From: JBDHZK01 sp039811865
GTDB lineage: Bacteria > Actinomycetota > Actinomycetes > Propionibacteriales > Propionibacteriaceae
Assembly: GCA_039811865.1 (NCBI GenBank)
Contig: JBDHZK010000025.1
Location: 1-23,859, forward strand
Direction of reading: 5' to 3'
Length of the DNA: 23,859 nucleotides
Part shown: piece by piece, positions 1 through 8,823 of the stretch
How positions within the stretch are numbered: position 1 is the first letter of the stretch
Layout of the letters: each line of letters starts with the position of its first letter
Made by a program: the position numbers and the translations under genes
Notes under the pieces: generated by a model
Databases searched by the model: none
Told to the model about the DNA's origin: nothing
Seen by the model: only the letters and a program-made list of their open reading frames with translations

Positions 1-2
1 CG

Positions 3-221
3 GCACGCGCCCACGACCTGGCGGACACCTGGATCCGCACTCACGCCGGAGCATCGGCGGCCCCGTTAGCCTCGTCCTCCAGCGCCGTCTCGTGGGTGTT
101 CAACCCTGCGCCGGGGTGGCCGACGCCGCCCACGGGATGGGTGCCCGACGCCAATTGGCGACCGCCCGCCGAGTGGCCCTCGGCCCCGCCGGGCTGGCGC
201 TTCTGGATCGAAGTGCGCTAA
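3..221 (+). CDS. C-terminal end of a protein with a Pro/Trp-rich actinobacterial tail (5' truncated)
   Basis: The reading frame is open from the window edge to TAA at 219-221, giving 72 residues of a protein that starts outside the window. The first ~20 residues look helical and the next ~15 are Ala/Ser-rich. The last ~40 residues repeat a pattern of prolines followed by Gly-Trp (FNPAPGWPTPPTGW, then NW, EW, GW) and end in WIEVR. From memory, this NPPPGWP...GW tail occurs at the C-terminus of many otherwise unrelated actinobacterial membrane or secreted proteins, so it does not reveal what the body of the protein does. The frame is distinct from the overlapping long frame that runs into the downstream PLP enzyme. 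Confidence is high that this is the true frame and low on function. Confidence 0.75.
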   Translation, partial: ARAHDLADTWIRTHAGASAAPLASSSSAVSWVFNPAPGWPTPPTGWVPDANWRPPAEWPSAPPGWRFWIEVR

Positions 222-421
222 GTCACCTGCCGACTGAATCTTGGGCAACGTCGGCCGGGCGTCCTCTGATCAGCGCGCATCTGTCTTGGCAGACGGCGCC
301 AAGCCGCCCGTCCCAGCCGAACAGCCGTTCAACGGATCGTCAAGCAGGCCCCGGACGCCGGCCCGCTCATCAGCGCTTAGTCGTACGGTGTTGGCTCCGG
401 AATCAGGCCAACGGAGGTTCT

Positions 422-1609
<1,188 letters not shown>

Positions 1610-1832
1610 CAAACCCGCGTCACCCGGGGAATGCGCCGGCGACGCATGTGCGGGGGGACGCGCAGACTCCCGTCCGGCGACCAGTGCGGGACGAACGGCG
1701 GCGCCTCCCGGGGACGTCACCTTCCCGACGCTGGAGCGCTCTCTCGGGATCGATGGGCGCCACCCGAGCAAAAGCGGGGCAACGCGCGCGGCTTCGCCAC
1801 GCGCAAGCTCCGCAAGTTCCACAATTGGGCTT

Positions 1833-2765
1833 GTGGACAGCGGATCCTTGCAAGTGGAGTTACAGGCTCTGCAGCGTGGCCGGGGCATCAACCGTCCACG
1901 ACTGAAGCAGTGGGCCGGACCCCAGCTTCAACAGTTGATCGAAGGCGCTTCGGACGGGTCCGAACAGGGCCAGCGGGAGGCGCTCGTTGCGCTCTTGTCC
2001 GACGGTGCCCTCGCCCTACCCACCGACCTTCGCTACCTGTTCTTGGTGGCGTGCGGGATCGAGTCCGACGAGCCGATGCTGCAGCAACGCCTGGCTGCCG
2101 CCGGGGAAGTCCTGGACCGCAATCCGAGGAGTCTTTCCAGGCACCTACGCCGAGCCGAGGCATTGATGGCGGAGTTGCTGCTCCAGACCCAACAGGAGAC
2201 CGACCCTTACGACACCGGCGGATGGGCCACGACGCGGCTGGTGCTCGACATCCGAATGGACCTGCCGAGGCCCAGGGCTGCCATCACGCAGGTGATCCGG
2301 GCCACCCGCGAGAACCAGCGTGAGTTCCGGCACACGGTCGCGGTAGCCCTGCCGACTCCGGCCGAGGAGGCGCCCACCGTAAAGGCAGTCTCGGGATGCC
2401 GACTCGTCCAGCTTGAACCTCTGTCCAATCGCAGCTGGGTGGCGCACTTCGCGGTGCCATCGATCGACCGGGGCCGATCACACTCCGTCGCTTTCGAGAC
2501 CGACTTCCCAGGCCGGGGGCACTTGCTGCCCTTTGCGGCATTCGCACCCATCAGGCCGTGTGCCTCTATGGACGTCCGGGTGGGCTTCGGCACCCCGCCG
2601 TTTACGACCTCCGTGTGGCGCGTAAACGCGATCCCCCCACCCTTGATCACGGATCGGCCTCGGGGACGTACATACATCTCCTTGGTCGACGGTGTCGCGA
2701 CCGCGTCCTTCACGAACCTCCGGCCCGGATACGCCTACGGTCTGGCCTGGAGCGACGACCTCTGA
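1833..2765 (+). CDS. Hypothetical protein with HTH-like helical N-terminus and beta-rich C-terminus
   Basis: This 310-aa protein is not a family I can name. Residues ~7-35 (ELQALQRGRGI...GPQLQQLI) and ~62-115 form helices. The second stretch, LPTDLRYLFLVACGI followed by LAAAGEVLDRNPRSLSRHLRRAEALM, resembles the helical, possibly HTH, module found in other uncharacterised actinobacterial proteins; that is recall, not a search. Residues ~130-310 alternate hydrophobic and polar residues in a beta-like way and are rich in Pro and Arg. No signal peptide or membrane helix is evident. The start is uncertain: GTG 1833 gives the longest frame, but no clear Shine-Dalgarno precedes it and TTG 1848 or GTG 1854 are possible. 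The 223-nt gap before it holds no convincing gene; ACAATT at 1821-1826 is only weakly -10-like. It converges on the CHAT operon and may be a regulator or accessory gene of the same island, but only position supports that. Confidence 0.7.
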   Translation: MDSGSLQVELQALQRGRGINRPRLKQWAGPQLQQLIEGASDGSEQGQREALVALLSDGALALPTDLRYLFLVACGIESDEPMLQQRLAAAGEVLDRNPRSLSRHLRRAEALMAELLLQTQQETDPYDTGGWATTRLVLDIRMDLPRPRAAITQVIRATRENQREFRHTVAVALPTPAEEAPTVKAVSGCRLVQLEPLSNRSWVAHFAVPSIDRGRSHSVAFETDFPGRGHLLPFAAFAPIRPCASMDVRVGFGTPPFTTSVWRVNAIPPPLITDRPRGRTYISLVDGVATASFTNLRPGYAYGLAWSDDL

Positions 2766-2770
2766 CTGCT

Positions 2771-2810
2771 CCCCTCCTCACCGGGATTGGTACCCGCGTG
2801 AGGAAAGGGG
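2771..2810 (+). promoter_or_regulatory. Hairpin containing the ribosome-binding site of the 13-codon micro-ORF
   Basis: TCCTCACCGGG (2775-2785) pairs with CCCG (2793-2796) and GTGAGGA (2798-2804), with one bulged C and a 7-nt loop. Outer CCCC (2771-2774) can pair with GGGG (2807-2810) across AA. The 3' arm contains the purine-rich AGGAAAGGGGG used as the Shine-Dalgarno of the ORF at 2817. No T-run follows, so it does not look like an ordinary intrinsic terminator. It begins 5 nt after the stop of the upstream gene. Either translational gating of the micro-ORF or 3'-end protection of the upstream transcript fits. Confidence 0.55.
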
Positions 2811-2816
2811 GCACCA

Positions 2817-2858
2817 ATGTGGTTCATCGGGATCATCTTCTTGCTGCTGGTTATCTAA
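2817..2858 (+). CDS. Candidate 13-aa hydrophobic micro-protein
   Basis: ATG 2817 opens a frame to TAA 2856-2858 encoding MWFIGIIFLLLVI, which is almost entirely hydrophobic apart from one Gly. AGGAAAGGGGG (2801-2811) ends 5 nt before the ATG, a good Shine-Dalgarno spacing for a high-GC actinobacterium. It lies 51 nt downstream of the preceding gene and 42 nt before a terminator hairpin, so it would be the last cistron of that transcript. A peptide this short could insert in the membrane, but 13 residues barely span one. No family is recognised and chance cannot be excluded; the spaced SD and the all-hydrophobic composition are the only support. Confidence 0.35.
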   Translation: MWFIGIIFLLLVI

Positions 2859-2900
2859 CCCGGTAACCGAGAACCCCTTGCGGGTTCAAGGGACCAAGAG

Positions 2901-2932
2901 CTGGGCCGCCTTCCCCCGGGAGAGCGGCCCAG
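2901..2932. terminator. Terminator hairpin between convergent genes
   Basis: CTGGGCCGC (2901-2909) and GCGGCCCAG (2924-2932) form a perfect 9-bp stem around a loop that contains a further CCC/GGG pair. It lies between the plus-strand transcript ending at 2858 and the minus-strand operon ending at 3001, so it can serve both. There is no long T-tract on either side. Two weaker hairpins flank it: GAACCC/GGGTTC at 2871-2887 and CCAGG/CCTGG at 2952-2970. Confidence 0.7.
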
Positions 2933-3000
2933 TTCGCGTTACATAGCAACCCCAGGCGCGCTACCCCTGGTCGCGCGACCCTCCCGCCTGCCAGTGCGAG

Positions 3001-4974
3001 TCAGACTCCGCGCAACCGCGGTACGACGAGCGGGACGGGCTGCGGTCGGGTCGGCGCGCCCCAGGACGCCAGCGCCGTTCGGCCCCAGGGCATCAGGACG
3101 GGTCTGGGCCGGCTGAGCTGCACCGCGTCCGCGGTCTGGTACGGATCCCGCTCGGAGAGCGGCCCGAGCCCCGTCACCCCGGCCAGCAGGACCGCCATGG
3201 GGACCTGTGTGGGATCGGGCGAATCGAGCACAACGGGAAGGTCCTGCGCGCGCAGGAACTCGAGGAGTTCGGCGAGCAGGTCGGGGTCGCGAAGCGCGGC
3301 GGCGGCTCGAATCGTCGCGGCGTAGACGCGTTCCTGCTGGGTCCGCAGTGCGTGACGCTCCGAGCTTCCCGCCAACTGTGCGCGGTGCCGTTCCAGGTAG
3401 TCGAGAGCCTCGACACCGAAGGCGAGGGCGTCTCGGTTGCGGCCAATGGACAGGTGGATCAGCGAGAGCTGCGACGCGGTCATGAACGCCGCCAGCCCTC
3501 GTCCGGACGCACGATTTGCCTGATGGTTCGCCGTCAGTTGCGTCAGGGCGGCGTCAACGTCGGTCAGCATCGTCTCAGCCGTGCACAGACCGTCGAAGAG
3601 CACCCTCAGCCAAGGCAGTTGGGGCGTAGTTTCGGGGAGCGCCCGATAGAGCTTTCGGGCGTGCCGCACGCGGACCAGCATCCGCGTCCCGTCGCCCCGT
3701 AGCCCGGACACCAGGCCGGCCACGATCGACAGCCCGGCGTCCAGGACCGGATCTCCGTCCCCGAGTTGCCCGCCGCATTCGGTCTCCAGTTCGGCGTCCA
3801 GCTCGGCCGGGATGGGGACGCCGCGGGAAGAGAATGCCTGGATCGCGTCGAAGCTTCGTCCGAGCAAGGCCAACCCGCGTCCGCTACCGGAGATCCCGGC
3901 AACGCTGGTGCCGAACGAGCCACCACGAAGCGGGGCGATCACCGAATCGGCGATGGCGCGAAAACCCCTCGAAAGCCGGGGGTTGTTGGCTGCCTCGACG
4001 AGCGGCGCCACCAGATGGAGCCGACGTTCCAGCTCCTCGTGATCGCCGCGCCGATAGGGGACCATGAGTTCCAGCAGAGCCGCGTGCGCGGCGACATCGG
4101 CGTCGGTGTAGGTCCCCTGGGCGCTGATCGCCAGCACCTCCTCCAACCGAGTCAGATCGTCGCGCAGGAAGTCGGCCCAGGCGACCAGGACGGCAAAGTC
4201 GGAACGCGTCATGAAGTCAGGGGTCCAGGCCGGGTGCTCCAGGGCGGAGTACAACGCGTTCGCCACCGCTGCTGCTGGCCGACCGTGATCCCGTTCGCAG
4301 CGGGACGTCTCGGCGACCAACGCGCGCAAGGCCGTCTGCGCGAGCGTGGTCACGGTGGAATCCAGCGGATCGGCCGCGCACCAGGCGAGAGCCTCCACCG
4401 CCAGTGGCGTCGCCTCCGGGTCGTCGCCGTCGGCGAGCAGGTCCAGCAGCGCGCCGCGGGCCAGCAGCCGGGTGAACTCCTCGGACGCTGCCTCGTCGGC
4501 CCGGCGGGCGGCTTCGAGGGCCTGACCGGCCCGACCGGTGGCACTCAGAGCGAGCGCCAGCCAGGCGTGGGCGAGAGCCGCGGTGTCTACGTCGTCGGTG
4601 ATCGCGATGGCCCTGGTGGCGAGCGCTTCGGCGGCGGCCGGGTCCTCCGCGAGCCACTCCCCGGCCGCCTCGACGAGCGCGTACGCATACTCCGGCACGC
4701 TCAGCAGATTGCCGAACCGGACCAACACGGCGAGGAAGAGGGCTCGGATGCGGGCCAGATTCGGGACGTCCTCATCCGGTTCCTCGATGTACCAGTCCAT
4801 GAGGTGCCCGGCGAGGTCCGAGGCCTCGTCGTCGGACAACCGCGCCGCCAGTTCGTCCGTCCGACGGTAGGCGTCCGCCTCGTCGAGGTCGATGATCGCC
4901 TCGACGAGGGCAGCGACGTCGCCGACGAGACGGGCCTCCTCGTCCGCGGTGAGCTGCGCTGACGGGTCGGTCAT
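3001..4974 (-). CDS. Helical-repeat (TPR-like) protein, last gene of the CHAT operon
   Basis: This 657-aa protein is predicted cytoplasmic, has no signal peptide or membrane helix, and is almost entirely alpha-helical. The N-terminus is acidic (EARLVGDVAALVEAIIDLDEADAY). A TPR-like helical pair is seen at ~131-166 (AALAHAWLALALSATGRAGQ, then ALEAARRADEAA). A second TPR-like stretch in the C-terminal third carries SQLSLIHLSIGRNRDALAFG. Most of the rest is Ala/Leu/Glu-rich helix spaced like a solenoid. The last ~60 residues are less helical and rich in Pro and Arg. The ATG at 4974 overlaps the CHAT-gene stop by 4 nt (ATGA), so the two are translationally coupled. In known CHAT/TPR systems the repeats serve as sensor or scaffold for the protease, often fused to it; here they are a separate chain. 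The role is inferred. A few degenerate repeats could belong to another solenoid class. Confidence 0.82.
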   Translation of the reverse strand: MTDPSAQLTADEEARLVGDVAALVEAIIDLDEADAYRRTDELAARLSDDEASDLAGHLMDWYIEEPDEDVPNLARIRALFLAVLVRFGNLLSVPEYAYALVEAAGEWLAEDPAAAEALATRAIAITDDVDTAALAHAWLALALSATGRAGQALEAARRADEAASEEFTRLLARGALLDLLADGDDPEATPLAVEALAWCAADPLDSTVTTLAQTALRALVAETSRCERDHGRPAAAVANALYSALEHPAWTPDFMTRSDFAVLVAWADFLRDDLTRLEEVLAISAQGTYTDADVAAHAALLELMVPYRRGDHEELERRLHLVAPLVEAANNPRLSRGFRAIADSVIAPLRGGSFGTSVAGISGSGRGLALLGRSFDAIQAFSSRGVPIPAELDAELETECGGQLGDGDPVLDAGLSIVAGLVSGLRGDGTRMLVRVRHARKLYRALPETTPQLPWLRVLFDGLCTAETMLTDVDAALTQLTANHQANRASGRGLAAFMTASQLSLIHLSIGRNRDALAFGVEALDYLERHRAQLAGSSERHALRTQQERVYAATIRAAAALRDPDLLAELLEFLRAQDLPVVLDSPDPTQVPMAVLLAGVTGLGPLSERDPYQTADAVQLSRPRPVLMPWGRTALASWGAPTRPQPVPLVVPRLRGV

Positions 4975-6041
4975 GGGGCCTCACCGCCCAGCAGGGCCCG
5001 GTCGTAGCTGACCAGCGACGCCCAGTAGAGCGGGGACGCTCCCTCGGCGCCGGTCCGTCGCCACTGGTCCAGGCGGTCCAACTGCCAAGCGCGGATCGAC
5101 TCGATCCCGGCCGCTCGCTGCGCCGCGCAGACGGTCTCCAGCAGTTCGACGACCGGCGGCGTGTTGGGCAGCGGCCAGCGGGTGCCGGTCACCACGCGCG
5201 CGCCCGCCAACAGTGCGGCCGTGGGCAGCCCGGCAAGCTCGAATGCCCGCGTGTCGTCGCTGCCGCAGCCGATCAATGCGACCAACGGCGGCGCGGGCCA
5301 GCGCGACGGGTCGCGCAGCCACTGATGCGCGGTGAACAAGAACTCCCGATCGCTGTCCGAGAGGACGAGGGCGGCCGCGGCGGGCGACAGCGGATCCGAA
5401 GTGACGTGACCCAGGTAGCCGAGCTGGCCGAACCGACGCGGACGCAGTCGGGCGGCGAGCGCGTCCGCCCCGAAGGGGACGCCGTCGGGAACGAGGTCGT
5501 CCTGCGGACGCACCAGCGCGCCGACCGGGCCCGGGTAGCCCGCCGGGAACAGTGGCGGCCAATTCCCGTCCGGGGGGCCGGGGTCGACTAGCCATAGCGT
5601 CCCCGGACCCGGCGCTGCCGGGAGGACGCCGGCCACGTCCGCGGCCAGACCGGGAGGCAGCCCCCCGAGCACGAAGCAGCGCTCGATCAGGCGAGTGCCC
5701 GACGAATCGAGCGCGAGGGCGTCCCAAGGCACGCCGGCCAGCCAGCCCCGGACCAGCAGTGTCAACGTGTGCGGGCCGGTCGAATCGGTGAGCAAGGTCC
5801 GCAGCGGCGCCGGCAACAGGGCCCGGCCCAGTTCGCGAGCCAGGGCGTCCTCGCGTCCGGGATCGACCAGGGCGCCCCCACTGGGATCCGGACAATCGGC
5901 CGCGCGGGCGCGCAGCGCTGCGGCTTCCTCGATCAGGCCCGCCCAGACCTGTCCGGTCGGGTGCTCGTCGTCGACGCGGATCAGCGACCAGGCCACCATG
6001 GCCCCGCAGGGCTCGAGCGTCAGCCGCCAGCCGGAGGTCAT
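4971..6041 (-). CDS. CHAT-domain (caspase-like) cysteine protease
   Basis: This 356-aa protein has a C-terminal CHAT domain, a caspase/separase-fold peptidase. The evidence is VRGWLAGVPWDALAL at 98-112 (the family's P-L-x-x-L-P-W-E-A-L equivalent), the probable catalytic histidine H212 in LGYLGHVTSD, the probable catalytic cysteine C259 in VALIGCGSDDTR, and the closing stretch GLPTAALLAGARVVTGTRWPLPN at 271-293, matching the usual LARAFLxAGARSVVxSLWPVxD. Residues 1-90 form a separate, mostly helical N-terminal part. The ATG at 6041 is chosen because it overlaps the stop of the upstream gene as ATGA; the frame stays open further upstream but would run through that gene. Both catalytic residues are present, so an active protease is likely. 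Cys sits in a GCGS rather than the commoner ACET context, a noticeable divergence. The partners suggest a protease-centred conflict system; its substrate is unknown. Confidence 0.88.
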   Translation of the reverse strand: MTSGWRLTLEPCGAMVAWSLIRVDDEHPTGQVWAGLIEEAAALRARAADCPDPSGGALVDPGREDALARELGRALLPAPLRTLLTDSTGPHTLTLLVRGWLAGVPWDALALDSSGTRLIERCFVLGGLPPGLAADVAGVLPAAPGPGTLWLVDPGPPDGNWPPLFPAGYPGPVGALVRPQDDLVPDGVPFGADALAARLRPRRFGQLGYLGHVTSDPLSPAAAALVLSDSDREFLFTAHQWLRDPSRWPAPPLVALIGCGSDDTRAFELAGLPTAALLAGARVVTGTRWPLPNTPPVVELLETVCAAQRAAGIESIRAWQLDRLDQWRRTGAEGASPLYWASLVSYDRALLGGEAP

Positions 6042-7342
6042 GTGGGGTCGAGGTCGCCGGCGAGCAGCCAGCGCTCGGCCAGCGTCGCTTCGCCGAGGAC
6101 GGGCGCCGACGCCATCGAACGACAACGCGCGGCCGCTTCGGCGTCCGAGGACGCCCACAGCCGGGCGGCGAAGCCGAGGGCGGCGACGGCCGATTCCTCC
6201 ACGGTCGGGCTCCCCCCGAACGCGGCCAGCCGGCGCAGGGCGAAACCTCGCCCGGCCCAGCGTCGGGCCGCGGACTCGCGATGACGACGACGATTCGGGG
6301 ATGACCACGGCACTTGCGCCGCGCGCACGTCCACATCAAGCAACGGAGCGCTCAATGCGAGCTCCAGGGCATCGGGGGTGATCGGCAACTGGCCGCTCCA
6401 GCCGCCGTCGGCCCGGCGCTGCAGGCTGCCCGAGGCCAGCGGCAGCGGCCAGGCGAACGAGCGCAGCGAGGCCACGATCGGCACCTGCGGCGAGTCCAGC
6501 CGTGGGATCGCCGGGTGCGGCCGTACGCGCGGGGGCGGCGCGACGTCCACTTCGACGGGCGAGCCGGTGGCGCCGGGCAGCCGGAAGGTGACCGTGCCCT
6601 CGGCCGCGGGCAGCAGGCCTGACGGGACCCGCACCCAGTCAAGGCTGGCCGCTCTCGGGTCGTCCTGTTCACCGAGGTGGGACGCGGTCGCCGGCCGCAG
6701 TTGGGCGGCGAGCCAAGCGAGATCGGCCGCCGTCAGCGTCGCCGACCCGAACCGTTGCCGAGCCTTCAGTAGGGCGCGCTCATGCGCGAAGGCGGCCAGG
6801 ACGGCATCGGCCTCGCTGCGCGGCACATGGATCGAGGCCCGCTCGAACAGGTCGAGGAGCTCGTCGGCCAGCGGCAAACCCGGATCGTTACGAATCCGCC
6901 TGGCCATCTCGGCGAAGGTCGCGACTCGCTCGTCCGTATCGACTTGTTCCCCGCCAGCTCCTGGCAGTTCGGCGGCCGTCACAGCGGCCTCCAGGTCGAG
7001 CAGCGCGTTGTCGAGCGGGAGTGGACGGTTGTCCAGCAGCCACCGCAGGACGCCAAGGCGGCAGGCGGTCTCTCGGGCGGCCGAATCGGCCAGGGGCACA
7101 GTTGCGGAGTCGTTGCGGTCGAGGGCTTCGGCGGCGTCATCACCGTAGAGGGCGGCCACGATTTCGCCCGCTTGGTCCGGCTCGTACACGGTTGCGGCGG
7201 GGACGCCGTCCGGATCGGTGGGGTCGACCAGCAGGGTGACCCCGGTCAACGGGACGAACGCGACGCCGGCCGGTGCCGGACCCGGCACCCCGACGGTGAT
7301 CGTGTCGTCGGGCTCGGGAACCACCGACACGGTGTCGGCCAT
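6038..7342 (-). CDS. Uncharacterised protein of the CHAT operon (434 aa)
   Basis: I do not recognise a family. The N-terminal ~85 residues look beta-rich and acidic (TITVGVPGPAPAGVAFVPLT, then VTLLVDPTDPDG). Residues ~100-215 are helical (RLGVLRWLLDNRPLPL, then ADELLDLFERASIHVPRSEA and AAFAHERALLKARQRFG). Residues ~230-340 return to a beta-like pattern (WVRVPSGLLPAAEGTVTFRL, then VPIVASLRSFAWPLPLA and DALELALSAPLLDVDVRAA). The final ~90 residues, after an Arg-rich SPNRRRHRESAARR segment, are helical again. No catalytic motif, signal peptide or membrane helix is seen. The ATG at 7342 shares one base with the upstream stop (TGATG), and its own TGA overlaps the CHAT start. It is therefore probably made in fixed ratio with the CHAT protease and is a plausible partner, adaptor or inhibitor. 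Confidence 0.8.
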   Translation of the reverse strand: MADTVSVVPEPDDTITVGVPGPAPAGVAFVPLTGVTLLVDPTDPDGVPAATVYEPDQAGEIVAALYGDDAAEALDRNDSATVPLADSAARETACRLGVLRWLLDNRPLPLDNALLDLEAAVTAAELPGAGGEQVDTDERVATFAEMARRIRNDPGLPLADELLDLFERASIHVPRSEADAVLAAFAHERALLKARQRFGSATLTAADLAWLAAQLRPATASHLGEQDDPRAASLDWVRVPSGLLPAAEGTVTFRLPGATGSPVEVDVAPPPRVRPHPAIPRLDSPQVPIVASLRSFAWPLPLASGSLQRRADGGWSGQLPITPDALELALSAPLLDVDVRAAQVPWSSPNRRRHRESAARRWAGRGFALRRLAAFGGSPTVEESAVAALGFAARLWASSDAEAAARCRSMASAPVLGEATLAERWLLAGDLDPT

Positions 7343-8823
7343 CAGTCCATCCTCCCCGTCTGCTCCTCAAGAAAGGCGATCGCCCCATCTACATCCAGGT
7401 AGGCATCGGGATCGGATGCCACCAGCGCCGCATAGGCGTCCCTGCCGGGAGAACCGTTCCCGAGCAGGCTTCGGACGACATCGACGTGCGCACTGAGCAG
7501 CTCGATCGTCCGGGCCTCGCGACCGGCCTGCGTCCACTCCTCGAAGGTCGGCGGGCGCCCGGTGCGCGACTTAGCCGCCGGTTCGGACGTCCCCTCCGGC
7601 GGCGAGCCCTGCGGGCATGGATCGAGCATCTCCCCTGGAAGCGGGTCGCCACGATGCCCGTCCAGCCAGTCCCGATACGTCCCGCCGGGGAAAGCACTGT
7701 GGAAGGCGGGCCGCAGGAATCGCGGCACCGCGCAGCGTCGCATGGGTTCGGGGTAGCGGCGTTCGGTCCCGTGCGCGATCATCCAGGCCTTGCGGACCGC
7801 GGTGAAGCGCAGCGGGCGGAGTAACTCGCCAATGCCGTACTGGTTGACGAGCTGGAAGCCGGAGGTGCCGTGGATCCAGGCCGCCAGGTAGCTTGCGACG
7901 GCGTCGACCACATCGGCGTCGATCGCTTGATCAGTTGCCAGGGGCCGGCACGGATCGGCCCAATCTTCCCACCGAATCCAGCCGCGTGGCCGGCTGGGCT
8001 CCACCTCAAGGCCCGCGGCAACGCTGCGCAGCAGGACGCGGTGAGCCTCGTGGCTCAGGCCATAGGGCAAGCAGGCGCGCTCGACTTCGGCGGTCGCGGG
8101 GTCGTCGGGAGAGGAAGCCACGGGCGAGCCGCACTCGGCACGGCTGCAGTCCGGCGGCTTGATCACCGCACGTCCGTCGAAGTGCAGGGCGTAGCGCCCG
8201 TAGATGTCCCGGTTGGTGCCGAGCGACCAGTCGGCACGCGCGTGCTTGGCCTTGACCGCCACCAGGTGTGGTCGCCGGTCCAGACCGAGACCCACGTCCG
8301 AGGGCGGCCAGGCGGTGACGCTGGCGCAACCGTGTCGCGCCCACGCCTGTTCGTACGGCGCGGCATACCGCTGCGCGAACTCTTCCCGGCCGAACTTCGC
8401 TGGCCGCATCGCGACGGCCAGGAGCGAGGCCAGGATTTCGCCGGCGGTCGTCTCGCTGGTGGCCGGGTCCGGCTCCTCCGACGCGTGAGCGGCGCCGACC
8501 CTGGTGGCGATGCGCTCGCTAAGCATGTCCCGAGACAGTCTGATGCCCAAGTCGTCGGCACGTGCGCTCACCGAATCGAGAATGCTGTCGCAGGCGCTGT
8601 TGGCCCTGTGCAGCAGCGCCGCCAGGTCGTTGGTGAGCAGCGCCTCCAGAGTCCGGACGTCCGGCGGAGCCAGCGGGCGGGACTTGCTCGGCGCGGTCCC
8701 GATCCAGCGTGTCCGGACGATTCGCGCCCCGATGTGATCGACGAAGTCGCTGCGCTTGATAATCGGCCGCAGTTTGATCTCGGTCAGGAACGTGCCCAGG
8801 CGGCTAACGATGGTTATCGCCAT
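7342..8823 (-). CDS. Uncharacterised protein, first large gene of the CHAT operon (493 aa)
   Basis: No family is recognised. The N-terminal ~115 residues are helical (DVRTLEALLTNDLAALLHRA). A central region (~150-350) is rich in Trp, His and Cys, with HLVAVKAKHARADWSLGTNR at 186-205, IYGRYALHFDGRAVIKP at 207-223, Cys226 and Cys231 in CSRAEC, and RGWIRWEDWADPC at 280-292. A Pro/Gly/Ser-rich linker spans ~395-425, and a helical tail closes at ~426-493 (TFEEWTQAGREARTIELLS). The linker between folded parts could be a protease-accessible site, so a CHAT substrate or effector role is an idea only. The ATG at 8823 has GGAG (8834-8831) 7 nt upstream. It overlaps the end of a 26-codon ORF by 10 nt and its stop overlaps the next start. 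No transmembrane helix is evident. Codon use resembles the neighbours. Confidence 0.8.
   Translation of the reverse strand: MAITIVSRLGTFLTEIKLRPIIKRSDFVDHIGARIVRTRWIGTAPSKSRPLAPPDVRTLEALLTNDLAALLHRANSACDSILDSVSARADDLGIRLSRDMLSERIATRVGAAHASEEPDPATSETTAGEILASLLAVAMRPAKFGREEFAQRYAAPYEQAWARHGCASVTAWPPSDVGLGLDRRPHLVAVKAKHARADWSLGTNRDIYGRYALHFDGRAVIKPPDCSRAECGSPVASSPDDPATAEVERACLPYGLSHEAHRVLLRSVAAGLEVEPSRPRGWIRWEDWADPCRPLATDQAIDADVVDAVASYLAAWIHGTSGFQLVNQYGIGELLRPLRFTAVRKAWMIAHGTERRYPEPMRRCAVPRFLRPAFHSAFPGGTYRDWLDGHRGDPLPGEMLDPCPQGSPPEGTSEPAAKSRTGRPPTFEEWTQAGREARTIELLSAHVDVVRSLLGNGSPGRDAYAALVASDPDAYLDVDGAIAFLEEQTGRMD

Noticed and set aside
92..421. N-terminal extension of the CGS-family enzyme by 110 codons
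   Set aside because: No ribosome-binding site. It overlaps the better-supported Pro/Trp-tail frame, and family members begin near the ATG at 422.
1620..1853. Minus-strand frame with a Cys-rich NCGTCGAC stretch between CGS and the 310-aa gene
   Set aside because: The remainder is Arg/Pro-rich with no family resemblance and looks like GC-rich shadow translation. It has no convincing ribosome-binding site.
2882..2889. GGGTTCAA resembling a tRNA T-loop, considered as a far attachment-site remnant
   Set aside because: The shared core with the tRNA-Leu 3' end is only about 7 bp, and it sits in a self-complementary hairpin. Too short to claim a duplicated attachment site.
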